Shown: positions 38,579-46,609 of the stretch, piece by piece
How the letters are laid out: every line of letters starts with the position of its first letter
How positions within the stretch are numbered: position 1 is the first letter of the stretch
Origin: Streptomyces sp. NBC_00353
Lineage (GTDB): Bacteria; Actinomycetota; Actinomycetes; Streptomycetales; Streptomycetaceae
Reading direction: 5' to 3'
Assembly: GCF_036108815.1 (NCBI RefSeq)
Contig: NZ_CP107985.1
Coordinates: 6,507,501 to 6,571,500 of the forward strand
Length of the DNA: 64,000 nt
The notes under the pieces: model-generated
Told to the model about the DNA's origin: nothing
What the model saw: the letters and a program-made list of their open reading frames with translations, nothing else
Database searches by the model: none
Translations under genes and position numbers: made by a program

Positions 38579-38769
38579 CACGGGTCCACTCCCTCTGATT
38601 CTTCTCTGTCCGGTCCGAGGACGATCCGGCGGCCCGGCTCGTCGCGCTCGGCGTGCAGCCTGCCGCCGTCGACCCGGCGCCCGAGCGCGTCGACACCGAC
38701 GCCCGTCAAGGCAGCCGCCTCCCCGATCCGGTGGGCATGCACATGGGGATGATACTGCCGCAGATGCAA
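38578..38769 (-). CDS. Small HTH protein coupled to modA
   Basis: The stop of this frame overlaps the modA ATG as TGATG. The segment HRIGEAAALTGVGVDALGRRVDGGRLHAERDEPGRRIV aligns with the N-terminal HTH of the molbindin-type protein at 39419-39826 (YTIGQAARLLGVSPDTARRWADAGRVATHRDEGGRRLI). So this is a stand-alone or degenerate copy of that DNA-binding domain, without the molybdate-binding part. The TTG at 38769 is preferred because CAGGAG lies about 9 bases before it; ATG codons at 38790 and 38826 are alternatives. As TTG start it gives 63 residues. An operon-specific regulator role is inferred. Confidence 0.6.
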   Translation of the reverse strand: MHLRQYHPHVHAHRIGEAAALTGVGVDALGRRVDGGRLHAERDEPGRRIVLGPDREESEGVDP

Positions 38770-38790
38770 GGAGGAAGTCTCCTGTTGCAT
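38764..38790. promoter_or_regulatory. Inverted repeat at the head of the mod operon
   Basis: ATGCAAGGAG (38764-38773) faces CTCCTGTTGCAT (38779-38790): identical outer hexamers ATGCAA/TTGCAT and GGAG/CTCC blocks around a 5-bp centre. It covers the likely ribosome site and start of the small HTH gene, so it could be a DNA operator or an RNA hairpin that hides the ribosome site. Confidence 0.5.
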
Positions 38791-38881
38791 TGCATGAGCT
38801 GGACGGTTTGTGAACGGGGTGGGCATGTGCGTTTGTACGGGGCTGCGGTCCGGGTACCGTCATCCGGGGAGGTGATGGCCA

Positions 38882-39358
38882 GTGAGCCGGCCCTTGACGG
38901 AACGGGTTGCCGATCCGGTGGCGGAGCTCGCCCTGACCGGGGACCTCGCGCGCCCGGCCCGGCTGACCGTGTCCGACCTGCTCGCCTGGCCCCAGCATCG
39001 CGTGAGGGTCAGCTTCGAGTGCGCGACCAGCGGCATCCAGCACCACGGCTTCACGGGACCGCTGCTGCACGACGTCCTGTCCGCCGCCGGTCCCGCCTTC
39101 GACCCGGCTCGGCGCAAGGACCGCCTTCGCTTCCTGATCGCCGTGACGGGCGCGGACGGCCACCACGCCCTGCTCTCCTGGGCGGAGATCGACCCGGACT
39201 TCGGCCGTGCCGCCGTCCTGCTCGCGGTCAGCATCGACGACGCCCCGCTCGACCGTGCCGGACCTCAGCTCGTGCTGCCTCAGGACCGCTGCGGGGCCCG
39301 GCACATCAGCGGCATCAACGCGATACGCGTGGACGGTGGTTACACCTCGTGGACGTGA
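38882..39358 (+). CDS. Small molybdopterin-oxidoreductase-like protein
   Basis: A 158-residue protein resembling the sulfite-oxidase-type molybdopterin-binding domain (PF00174) in miniature: LTVSDLLAWPQHRVRVSFECATSGIQHHGFTGPLLHDVL, then VTGADGHHALLSWAEIDPDF and LPQDRCGARHISGINAIRV. The FEC Cys sits where sulfite-oxidase-family enzymes bind Mo, but the protein is far shorter than the enzymes. It is divergent from the mod operon and next to a molbindin regulator, so a link to molybdenum is plausible. The GTG at 38882 follows GGAGG. Confidence 0.72.
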   Translation: MSRPLTERVADPVAELALTGDLARPARLTVSDLLAWPQHRVRVSFECATSGIQHHGFTGPLLHDVLSAAGPAFDPARRKDRLRFLIAVTGADGHHALLSWAEIDPDFGRAAVLLAVSIDDAPLDRAGPQLVLPQDRCGARHISGINAIRVDGGYTSWT

Positions 39359-39418
39359 CACCGGCGAGCGAGCGGAGTTGACGCGTGATCCACGGGGCCG
39401 CCGCCCGTGAGCGCCGCG

Positions 39419-39826
39419 TCAGGCGCGGTCGATGTGCACGTTCGTCGACTTCACACGGGCGGTGGCCTCCATACCGACCTCCAGGCCCAGCTCCTCCACG
39501 GCCTCCCGGGTCAGCAGCGAGACCAGTCGGTGCGGACCGGCCTGGATCTCCACCTGGGCCGCGATATCGCCGAGCTTCACCGCGGTGACGATGCCGGGGA
39601 AGGCGTTGCGGACCGAGGTGTACGAGGCGTCCTCCTCGCCACTCCCGGTCTTGGCGAGTTCCACGGAGAAGGCGGCCAGATCCTTGCCGTCGATGAGCCG
39701 CCGCCCACCCTCGTCCCGGTGGGTCGCCACCCGGCCGGCGTCCGCCCACCGCCGTGCGGTGTCGGGACTCACGCCCAGCAGCCGGGCGGCCTGGCCGATT
39801 GTGTAGGACTGCATGTGCGCCAACAT
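39419..39826 (-). CDS. Molbindin-type (TOBE domain) molybdenum regulator
   Basis: A protein of about 135 residues joining an excisionase/MerR-like HTH (YTIGQAARLLGVSPDTARRWADAGRV) to a single TOBE/Mop domain (SVRNAFPGIVTAVKLGDIAAQVEIQAGPHRLVSLLTREAVEELGL...STNVHI) that binds molybdate. This is the actinobacterial counterpart of ModE and probably senses molybdate to control the nearby mod operon. Three in-frame starts are possible (GTG 39838, ATG 39826, ATG 39814); 39826 has GGTGAG at 7 bases. Confidence 0.85.
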   Translation of the reverse strand: MLAHMQSYTIGQAARLLGVSPDTARRWADAGRVATHRDEGGRRLIDGKDLAAFSVELAKTGSGEEDASYTSVRNAFPGIVTAVKLGDIAAQVEIQAGPHRLVSLLTREAVEELGLEVGMEATARVKSTNVHIDRA

Positions 39827-39858
39827 AGGTGCACTCACCCGCGGGACCCAAACAGGCC

Positions 39859-39883
39859 CCGGCGCGCGCCGATCGCGCGCCGG
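39859..39883 (-). terminator. Terminator-like hairpin left of panD
   Basis: A perfect 10-bp stem CCGGCGCGCG/CGCGCGCCGG (39859-39868, 39874-39883) with a 5-nt loop, 83 bp beyond the panD stop. It likely ends the leftward operon of the biosynthetic region and marks its left edge. Confidence 0.65.
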
Positions 39884-39965
39884 AACTGCGACGTTGTCGC
39901 CGAGCAGTGATCCGCCCCGTGCACAGCCCCGGAAACCGGTTCCCTCCGTGGTGGCCGCGCCGCGT

Positions 39966-40394
39966 TCATCGGGCCCCCGGCGCCGTGCGGGCGACCGAGG
40001 GGCTGGTGGTCAGGCCCGGGACGAGGGCCTCCGTGGGGTCGGTGCCGAGGTGGACCACGCGGTTGCTCTCGTCCACGTGGACCACGCTGGGGCGCAGCGC
40101 CAGGGCCTCCTCACGGGTGTAGAGGCCGTACGCGATGATGATCACCAGGTCGCCGGGGGAGACCAGGTGGGCGGCGGCGCCGTTGATGCCGATCACGCCG
40201 GAGCCCCGTTCGCCAGGGATGGTGTACGTCTCCAGGCGGGCGCCGTTGGTCACGTCGACGATCGCCACCTTCTCGCCGGGCAGCAGGTCCGCCGCTTCGA
40301 GCAGGTCGAGGTCGATGGTGACGGAGCCGACGTAGTGCAGGTCGGCCTCGGTGACGGTGGCGCGGTGGATCTTGGACTTAAACATGGTGAGCAT
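39966..40394 (-). CDS. panD: Aspartate 1-decarboxylase (pyruvoyl-dependent)
   Basis: A 142-residue PanD: MFKSKIHRATVTEADLHYVGS with the self-cleavage site Gly23-Ser24, then GERGSGVIGINGAAAHLV and VIIIAYGLYTREEA. It makes beta-alanine from L-aspartate. In most genomes it serves pantothenate synthesis beside panC/panB. Here it is the last gene of a leftward operon with an MFS exporter and two ATP-grasp ligases, its start overlapping the MFS gene by 17 bp. It is therefore probably a pathway-specific copy feeding beta-alanine to a ligase. The ATG at 40394 follows AGGAG; an ATG at 40385 is also possible. The C-terminal tail is Pro/Ser/Thr-rich. Confidence 0.93.
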   Translation of the reverse strand: MLTMFKSKIHRATVTEADLHYVGSVTIDLDLLEAADLLPGEKVAIVDVTNGARLETYTIPGERGSGVIGINGAAAHLVSPGDLVIIIAYGLYTREEALALRPSVVHVDESNRVVHLGTDPTEALVPGLTTSPSVARTAPGAR

Positions 40395-41658
40395 CGCGGG
40401 CACTCCTGACGGGTGTGGCGGGTGGGGTGGGGACGACGAGGCCGAGTTCGGCGCCGAAGGACGTGGTGCGGTAGGCCCGTACGAGCCAGAGGCCGGGCAG
40501 CGCCGCGGCGAGCGTCATCAGGACGATCAGCGCCTGATGCGCGCCTGCCGCGAGCAGCGGGCCGGCTACGGCGGCGCCCAGCGGGGTGGTGGCGTTCATG
40601 ACCGTGCGCATCAGGGTCAGGGTGCGGCCCCGCAGGCCGGCCGGGATCCGGGACAGCCGCAGCACCTGTGACGACACGGTCATCGGGGTGGACAGCACGT
40701 TGCACAGAACCAGGCCGATCAGGACCACAGGCAGGTCACCGACGAGGAGCAGGAGCAGGGAGGCGCCGGCCACCGCCTGGAGGACTCCGATGCGCAGCAT
40801 CTGACGGTCCGACGGCGGCACGGCGCCTGCCGCCAGGGAGCCGGCCAGGTTGGCCCCGCCGGACAGCGCGAGGATCAGGCCCAGGGTGTGGGCGCCGCCG
40901 GGGAACCGGTCGTGGGCGAACCACGGTTCCAGGACCATCAGCATTCCCATGGCCAGATTGAACAGACCGAAGCCGACGGTGATGGCAAGGAGCACCCCGT
41001 CGCCGCGCAGCAGAGCGACCACCGGCCGCCAGCCGCCCGGGGGCGCGGAGCGTACGGTGTGCGCCGGGCCCGGGCCGCTGCGCGGCACCCGGACGGCGAG
41101 CACGGCGAGGCCGAAGGCGAGATAGCTCGCCGCGTCCAGGAGCAGCACCGACGCGCCGCCGACCAGCGGGATGAGGAGACCGCCGACGGCAGGACCCAGG
41201 ATCCGGCCCACCCCGAGCGACACCGACTCCAGCGCCGAGGCGGCCGCCAGCGCGCGCTGCGGCACGAGATCCGGCAACATCGCCGGAACCGCCCCCAGCG
41301 GGACGATCTTGAGCAGTCCGTACACCGCCGCCACCAGGTACAGCTGCCAGAGCCGGACCGGGCCGAACGCGGCGGCCGCCGGGATGCTCGCCACGGCCAC
41401 GCCACGCAGCACGCAGTCGGCGACGAGGACGGCACGGCGGTCGAACCGGTCGAGCAGCGGTCCGACCAGGAAGCCGCCCGCGATGACCGGCGCCGTGTAA
41501 CAGATGCCGAGGACACCGAGGGCCGCCGCATCGCCGTGCGCCAGGGCGAGCCAGGTCAGAGCGGTCCAGGTGGCGCCGTCGCCGAGCTGGCTCAGCATCG
41601 CCCCGGACCACAGCAGGCGGTAGTTCCGCAGCCGCAGCGGCGTCAGACAGGCCCTCAT
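40378..41658 (-). CDS. MFS transporter (MFS_3/enterobactin-exporter-like)
   Basis: A 426-residue major facilitator with about 12 helices and the group features LRNYRLLWSGAMLSQLGDGATWTALTWLAL, GGFLVGPLLDRFDRRAVLVADC and LRGRTLTLMRTVMNATTPLGAAVAG. Such proteins mostly export small molecules. Its ATG overlaps the stop of the ATP-grasp gene upstream (ATGA) and its 3' end runs into panD, so it is expressed with them. Likely product exporter, inferred from position. Confidence 0.9.
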   Translation of the reverse strand: MRACLTPLRLRNYRLLWSGAMLSQLGDGATWTALTWLALAHGDAAALGVLGICYTAPVIAGGFLVGPLLDRFDRRAVLVADCVLRGVAVASIPAAAAFGPVRLWQLYLVAAVYGLLKIVPLGAVPAMLPDLVPQRALAAASALESVSLGVGRILGPAVGGLLIPLVGGASVLLLDAASYLAFGLAVLAVRVPRSGPGPAHTVRSAPPGGWRPVVALLRGDGVLLAITVGFGLFNLAMGMLMVLEPWFAHDRFPGGAHTLGLILALSGGANLAGSLAAGAVPPSDRQMLRIGVLQAVAGASLLLLLVGDLPVVLIGLVLCNVLSTPMTVSSQVLRLSRIPAGLRGRTLTLMRTVMNATTPLGAAVAGPLLAAGAHQALIVLMTLAAALPGLWLVRAYRTTSFGAELGLVVPTPPATPVRSARDAHHV

Positions 41659-43016
41659 GAGACGGCGGCGCATTCCAGCCGGAACTCCGCCGCGGCCTTC
41701 GCGATGGCGCTCTCCACCTCGCGGGTGCACAGGCTGCGGAACCGGAACCGGGCTCCGACGTGTTCGTAACCGCCGGTCCGGGGGACCACATAGCCGGCCG
41801 GTGGCACGACCTGCGCGTACGGGCCGTCGACGAGGGCGGTGAGCGGCTCGGCGGCGATCACCCGGCAGGGCGCGGGCACCGGCGTCGGCACGAGCAGCCA
41901 GCCCCCGGTGTGCCAGGTCTTCGGCTCGGTCAGCGCGGGGCGTCGGCCCAGTTGTACGTCGACGGCCGCGGCCATCAGGTCGATGCCGTGGACCTCGCGC
42001 CACACGAAGGGGATCTCGGCGCCGCCCACCCGGTAGCCGGCCTCCAGGAAGTGCAGGTTCGGCCGCCCGTCGGGGCCGGTGCCGACGAAGACCTCCAGGT
42101 GGAACACCCACGGCTCCGAGCTCAGCGCACCCGCGATGGACGCCGTGAACTCACCCAGTGCGTCCAGGAGCTGTGGGTCGTCCTCCTCCGCCGAGCCGAG
42201 CACGGCCCCGGTGGTGAAGTCGGCGCAGGAGTTGACGTAGCGGGAGGCGCGCCAGGGGCCGAGCCGGCCACCGGACCACAGGCCGTCGATGTGGTAGATC
42301 CGGTCGGCGCAGAACTCCTGCACCAGCCGGTCCTCGCCGGGCAGTTCGTCCAGCGCGGACAGGCCGGCGGGGGAGTCGATGCGCAGCACTCCCCGACTGG
42401 CCGTGCCGCGGCGGGGTTTGACGATGACGGGCCAGCCGTGGGTATCCGCGAAGGCGCGCACGGCGGCGGCGTCCGGGGCGTCGGCGAAGGCGGGCGTGCG
42501 GACACCGGCCGCGCTGACCGTCTCGCACATCACCAGCTTGTCCCGGAACCTCGCCAGGTCCTGCGGGGACTGGCCGGGCAGGCCCAGACGGGCGCGGAGC
42601 CCGGCGGCGGTGTCGAGGTCGCCCTCGTTGAGCGCGACCACCCGGTCCGGGGCGCCGAAGAGGGCGGTCAGTGTCGCGGCCGCGGCGCTGACCTGGCCGA
42701 AGTCGTCGGTGGCGGTTACCTCGACGACGCCGGCGGCGGCAGGCGGCAGTGAGGACCAGCCGAGCTCCGTGGTCACGTAGGTGACCCGGTGGGTGGTGTG
42801 GTCGATGTAGTTCTCGTACAGGGCGTGCTCGTCGCGCCAGCGGTGCACGACCAGGATGTGCGGGCGGGTGTCGACGGCCGCGTGGTGGGTGGTGGTGCCG
42901 GGCGCGCGGCGCTGCCCCGTACGGCTCGTGCAGGCGGTGTCCTCGACCGGATCGCCTGCCGGGACGGCTGCCGGATCGCGTGGGGCGGTCCGCTGCGGCT
43001 TCGGGTTGTGGGTCAT
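41655..43016 (-). CDS. ATP-grasp carboxylate-amine ligase (A)
   Basis: A 453-residue ATP-grasp protein. Residues about 1-45 are a polar, probably disordered N-terminus. The pre-ATP-grasp domain follows (HILVVHRWRDEHALYENYIDH...), then the ATP-binding core with the Lys in WPVIVKPRRGTASRGVLRID, the hinge RLVQEFCADRIYHIDGLW and the metal-binding strand NLHFLEAGYRVGGAE. Members activate a carboxylate as acyl phosphate and join it to an amine; substrates are unknown. It is one of five such ligases here and the most divergent. The ATG at 43016 lies beside the previous gene's stop (TGACATG); a GTG at 43025 is possible. Confidence 0.88.
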   Translation of the reverse strand: MTHNPKPQRTAPRDPAAVPAGDPVEDTACTSRTGQRRAPGTTTHHAAVDTRPHILVVHRWRDEHALYENYIDHTTHRVTYVTTELGWSSLPPAAAGVVEVTATDDFGQVSAAAATLTALFGAPDRVVALNEGDLDTAAGLRARLGLPGQSPQDLARFRDKLVMCETVSAAGVRTPAFADAPDAAAVRAFADTHGWPVIVKPRRGTASRGVLRIDSPAGLSALDELPGEDRLVQEFCADRIYHIDGLWSGGRLGPWRASRYVNSCADFTTGAVLGSAEEDDPQLLDALGEFTASIAGALSSEPWVFHLEVFVGTGPDGRPNLHFLEAGYRVGGAEIPFVWREVHGIDLMAAAVDVQLGRRPALTEPKTWHTGGWLLVPTPVPAPCRVIAAEPLTALVDGPYAQVVPPAGYVVPRTGGYEHVGARFRFRSLCTREVESAIAKAAAEFRLECAAVS

Positions 43017-43017
43017 G

Positions 43018-44289
43018 TCAGGCACCTGTCTCTTCGGTCTCTATGCGGATGCCGTCGGCGACCCGGCCGCACCGGGCGACCGCCTCGTCGGCGTCGCGGC
43101 CGGAACTGAGCACATAGCCGGTGCTCGCGTGCGCGAGGGTCAGCAGCGGCGGGACGGCTTCGCCCGGGTTCAGCGCGATGGCCGCACCCGTCTCGTGCGG
43201 GGTCAGCTCTTCGAAGAAGGGGAGATAGAGGTCGTTGGTCTCGCCCTCGGGGATGCGCCTGACCACGGCCGGCAGGTCCTCGTCCACGGTGATCGACCGG
43301 ATGGTGCCGGGCTCCGGGGTGAGATAGCGCAGCGCGGCGCCGCCGAGCGGGGCGGGGGAGACCGCGGGCAGCTCCTCGATGCCCAGCGGGACGGTCAGCA
43401 TCATCCGGGCCGGGTTCAGCCCGAAGGCCCGCCGTGCCAGTTCCGGGGCACCGCAGCCGCCGAGGCGGGCGTGCGATTCCAGGACCCGGGGGCCGTCGGC
43501 GGTCAGGACGAACTCGCTGTAGGAGGGGCCCTCGGTCAGCCCGACGGCGTCCAGGAGCCGCACCGTGAGGTCGTGGAGCGCGTCGTGGTGCGGTTCGGCG
43601 ATCCGGCTCGGCGCGCTGACCTCCCACTCCACGAACCGTTCGTTCATCCGGTACTCCGAGAACCCGATGACCAGGTGCCAGCCGCCGTGGGAGAAAGCAT
43701 CGGCGGCGACCACCGGACCTTCCAGGTACTCCTCGCCGAGTGCGGCCGAAGCCCCGTCCTGCTCCAGGGCCTTGAAGGCAAGGGCGGCCTCGTGGGCACT
43801 GGACACCAGCTGTACGAGCCGGCTGGCCGCGCCGTCGACGGGCTTGATCACGCCACGGGAGGCCCCGAGCGAGTCGAAGAACTCCGCCGCCTCCCCGGGG
43901 CTGTGCAGCACCCGGTGGCGGACCGGGCTGAGCCCGTGCGCCTCCAGGGCTTCGCGGGTGCGGGCCTTGTCCTTGAGGATGCGGGCGGTCCGCTCGCTCA
44001 CGCCGGGCAGTTCCAGGGCGTCGACCACGTACCCCACGGCGATGCCCGCCGGCTCCGAGGTCGTCATCACCCGGTCGAAGGGTCGCTCCTCGTGGAGGGG
44101 ACGCAGCGCTTCGAGAATGGCCGGGCCGTCGTTGATCGGGGCGTGCACGATCCGTTCGCAGTGGCGTGCGATGGACGGGTCGTAGCTGCCCTTCTCATGG
44201 ACCAGGACCACGTCGATGCCGAGTTCCTTGGCGCCGGCGATCGGGGCGGGACGGCCGCCGACCACGGCTATGCGGTGGGTGCGTGACAT
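43018..44289 (-). CDS. ATP-grasp carboxylate-amine ligase (B)
   Basis: A 423-residue ATP-grasp ligase. It starts RIAVVGGRPAPIAGAKELG, has the ATP-site Lys in GVIKPVDGAASRLVQLV, EEYLEGPVVAADAFSHGG and the metal strand SEFVLTADGPRVLESHARLGG, with a C-terminal LAL-type domain to the end. It is strikingly similar over its whole length to ligase C at 51860-53107 (for example both read AKELGIDVVLVHE, ARHCERIVHAPI and SEYRMNERFVEWEVS). The two are clear paralogues within one cluster and may add related or successive residues. The ATG at 44289 follows GAGGAG. It lies 50 bp after the SGNH gene. Confidence 0.92.
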   Translation of the reverse strand: MSRTHRIAVVGGRPAPIAGAKELGIDVVLVHEKGSYDPSIARHCERIVHAPINDGPAILEALRPLHEERPFDRVMTTSEPAGIAVGYVVDALELPGVSERTARILKDKARTREALEAHGLSPVRHRVLHSPGEAAEFFDSLGASRGVIKPVDGAASRLVQLVSSAHEAALAFKALEQDGASAALGEEYLEGPVVAADAFSHGGWHLVIGFSEYRMNERFVEWEVSAPSRIAEPHHDALHDLTVRLLDAVGLTEGPSYSEFVLTADGPRVLESHARLGGCGAPELARRAFGLNPARMMLTVPLGIEELPAVSPAPLGGAALRYLTPEPGTIRSITVDEDLPAVVRRIPEGETNDLYLPFFEELTPHETGAAIALNPGEAVPPLLTLAHASTGYVLSSGRDADEAVARCGRVADGIRIETEETGA

Positions 44290-44339
44290 GGGAATCTCCT
44301 CGCTCTCGGTCAGGGGGAAGACGGGTGCCGGGACAGGCC

Positions 44340-45371
44340 TCAGGAGAGCCCGAGGCCCTCGGCCACCAGGCGGGCGGCGATGTCGTGGCCCAGGTCGGTG
44401 AAGTGCGCCCGGTCCACGAAGAGCCAGTCGCGCGGGCCGGCGGCCTCGGCGAGCAGCGGACTGAGGTCGAGGAAGGGGACCCCGAGCTTGTCGCAGGCGA
44501 CCCGGAGTTGGTCCGCGTACCGGCGGGCAGGCTCCATGGTGGCGATGTCGCCGTACAGTTCCCAGAAGTTGGACCGCTTGTCCAGCTCGTCGAAGAGCAG
44601 CTTCTCCTCGGGTGCGGGGGTATCCCGCACCCACCCGGCCAGCGGCTGCAGCACGAACGAGACGCGTGCCCCGCTGTCGGCCGCGAGCAGCTTCCAGTTC
44701 TGCAGATGGCGGGCCGTCAGCTCCACCGAAGAAGCTATGCGTTCATCGAGCGGAAGCACCGCCGACGGGGCGGCCGACGCGGCAGCGCCCGCGGCTCGCC
44801 GGTCGCGCCGCCCGAACCGGGGCGCGGGGGTGCGGTGCCGCTGCCGCAGCTCCTCCATCTGCTCGTAGTACTCACCGCAGTTGAAGAAGCCACCGTGGTC
44901 ACCGCGCTGCTCCTTCGGCAGCCGGGAGAGCGCGAGGTTGTTGAGGCCGGAGAAGACCACGATGTCGGTGACCCGGGGCAGGAGATGGCGGTAGAGAGCG
45001 AACAGGGTGAATTCCTGCGCCGAGTTGTAACTGCGGCCCGCGAAGTTGAGCCACGGAGCCGACGGCGCGTAATCGCTCCACAGGCGGGAGGGCAGGGTCG
45101 CCGCGTCGCTCCGCGCACCGATGCCGAAAGCTGTGGAGCTGCCCGCGAGCAGCCGGACGGGTGCCGTCTGCGCAACGCTGCCCGCCGACGCGCTCCCGTC
45201 GCCGGGACCCTGGGAGTAACGGAACCCGAAGTCGTCGGTGTTGATGACATCGGACCGGTAGCCGGCGCGGTGGAAATACATCAGATACGGCAGCCACCGG
45301 GTCTGGGACCGGTCGTCGAAATCGTCGTAGGCCAACATCTGCGGGGTGAGCGTCACCCTCTGCTCCGCCAT
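44340..45371 (-). CDS. SGNH/GDSL-type hydrolase-like protein
   Basis: A 343-residue cytoplasmic protein with the SGNH blocks spread as expected: LLAGSSTAFGIGA (nucleophile Ser), NFAGRSYNSAQEF (Gly), VFSGLNNLAL (Asn) and DRAHFTDLGHDIA (Asp...His). A large insertion near 165-215 is Arg/Ala-rich. There is no signal peptide. Members hydrolyse or transfer acyl groups; here it might remove or move an acyl group on a pathway intermediate. It is first in the leftward operon. A strong GGGAGG precedes the ATG at 45371. Substrate unknown. Confidence 0.8.
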   Translation of the reverse strand: MAEQRVTLTPQMLAYDDFDDRSQTRWLPYLMYFHRAGYRSDVINTDDFGFRYSQGPGDGSASAGSVAQTAPVRLLAGSSTAFGIGARSDAATLPSRLWSDYAPSAPWLNFAGRSYNSAQEFTLFALYRHLLPRVTDIVVFSGLNNLALSRLPKEQRGDHGGFFNCGEYYEQMEELRQRHRTPAPRFGRRDRRAAGAAASAAPSAVLPLDERIASSVELTARHLQNWKLLAADSGARVSFVLQPLAGWVRDTPAPEEKLLFDELDKRSNFWELYGDIATMEPARRYADQLRVACDKLGVPFLDLSPLLAEAAGPRDWLFVDRAHFTDLGHDIAARLVAEGLGLS

Positions 45372-45622
45372 GGTTCCTCCCGGTTCGTGAAGGGTCCGCC
45401 TCGGTCGGAGGTGACTCTTCCGTCGGTCCCGGAGGATCGGAACCATCAGAAATATGACGCCGCACAGTCATGAAGGCAGCGGCCGGTTCAGATCCCTGCA
45501 GCTGCAAGCTTGTGACCCTTTCGAGGCCCGACGGCCCGGCGCACAGTCGTTCTGGGCAGCACAGCCCGACGGAGAACGACCGCGGGAACGACCGCGGACA
45601 GACGACTGTGGGGAAGGCCGGC

Positions 45623-46369
45623 ATGACCAGAACAGCCGTGGTGACAGGGGCGAGCAGCGGGATCGGCGCGGCCGTCGCCCGACGCCTCGCCAAGGACGGG
45701 TTCGACACCGTACTGGTGGCCCGCCGGGGCGAGTTGATCCAGCGGGTCGCCGAGGAGACGGGCGGGCGGGCCGAGACGGTCGACATCACCGACGCCGACG
45801 CCGTACGAGCCCTGGCCGAGCGCCTCGACTCCTGCGACATCCTGGTGAACAACGCGGGCGGCGCGCTCGGCGCCGACCCGGTGAAGGGCGCCGACCCCGG
45901 CCACTGGCAGCACATGTACGCGGTCAACGTGCTGGGCACCCTCCACGTTACCCAGGCCCTGCTCCCGCTGCTGAGGCGCAGCGCGGGCACCGTCGTCAAC
46001 GTGACCTCGACGGCCGCGTTCGTCAACTACGAGACAGGCGGCGGATACAGCGCCGCCAAGCATGCGCAGCACGCCCTGACCGAGACGCTGCGGCTCGAAC
46101 TCTGCGGCGAGCCCGTCCGGGTCGTCGAGGTGGCACCCGGGATGGTGCACACCGAGGAATTCGCCCTGAACCGCTTCCACGGTGACGGGGAGCGGGCCGC
46201 CGCCGTGTACGCAGGGGTCGACCGGCCGCTGACCGCCGAGGACGTCGCCGAATGCGTCTCCTTCGCGGTCGGCCTGCCGCAGCACGTCAACATCGATCAG
46301 CTGGTGGTGCGCCCGCTCGCCCAGGCGGCCCAGCACAAGATCCACCGAGGCGGCCTCTTCGCCGGCTGA
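45623..46369 (+). CDS. YdfG-like short-chain dehydrogenase/reductase
   Basis: A 248-residue SDR with cofactor motif TGASSGIGAAVARRLA, NNAGG and the catalytic set Ser in VTSTAAF, Tyr142 and Lys146 (YSAAK). The C-terminal block LPQHVNIDQLVVRPLAQ matches the YdfG/3-hydroxy-acid dehydrogenase group, which acts on serine, allo-threonine, 3-hydroxypropionate and malonic semialdehyde. It opens the rightward operon. With panD in the divergent operon, oxidation or reduction of a beta-hydroxy or semialdehyde acid is the best guess. The ATG at 45623 has GGGAAGG upstream. Confidence 0.88.
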   Translation: MTRTAVVTGASSGIGAAVARRLAKDGFDTVLVARRGELIQRVAEETGGRAETVDITDADAVRALAERLDSCDILVNNAGGALGADPVKGADPGHWQHMYAVNVLGTLHVTQALLPLLRRSAGTVVNVTSTAAFVNYETGGGYSAAKHAQHALTETLRLELCGEPVRVVEVAPGMVHTEEFALNRFHGDGERAAAVYAGVDRPLTAEDVAECVSFAVGLPQHVNIDQLVVRPLAQAAQHKIHRGGLFAG

Positions 46370-46429
46370 GGCCGGGCGCCCGCTCGCGCCTGCTCGCCCA
46401 GCGAGCTGCCGGCACCGACACCCGGCGAC

Positions 46430-46457
46430 GTCCGAACCCAGTGATGTCCGAACCCAG
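46430..46457. repeat. 12-bp direct repeat, two copies
   Basis: GTCCGAACCCAG at 46430-46441 and 46446-46457 (16-bp period) in the gap between the SDR gene and the micro-ORF. Spacing of about 1.5 helical turns; role unknown. Confidence 0.75.
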
Positions 46458-46475
46458 GAAAAGGGGCTCTCTGCC

Positions 46476-46574
46476 ATGACCTTTCTGCGTGGATTTCTGG
46501 CCCGGCTGCTCCTCGCCCCGACGCGCAAGCCGCGCAAAGGGAAAGCCGATGCGTCCATCTACCCCATGTTCTGA
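46476..46574 (+). CDS. Micro-protein, SxtK/DUF5989-like
   Basis: A 32-residue frame: hydrophobic N-terminus MTFLRGFLARLLLAP, a basic middle TRKPRKGKAD and the C-terminus ASIYPMF. AAGGGG lies 9 bases before the ATG. The ending resembles DUF5989 proteins, which finish in a motif like FIYTLF and accompany NodU/CmcH-type carbamoyltransferases (SxtK beside SxtI in saxitoxin clusters). A carbamoyltransferase is encoded two genes on, which supports the reading. The match is short and could be chance. It lies in an operon position between the SDR and the diiron enzyme genes. Confidence 0.5.
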   Translation: MTFLRGFLARLLLAPTRKPRKGKADASIYPMF

Positions 46575-46609
46575 GCACTTTGCCGGCCGGATTACGGAGA
46601 GGAAGACCA

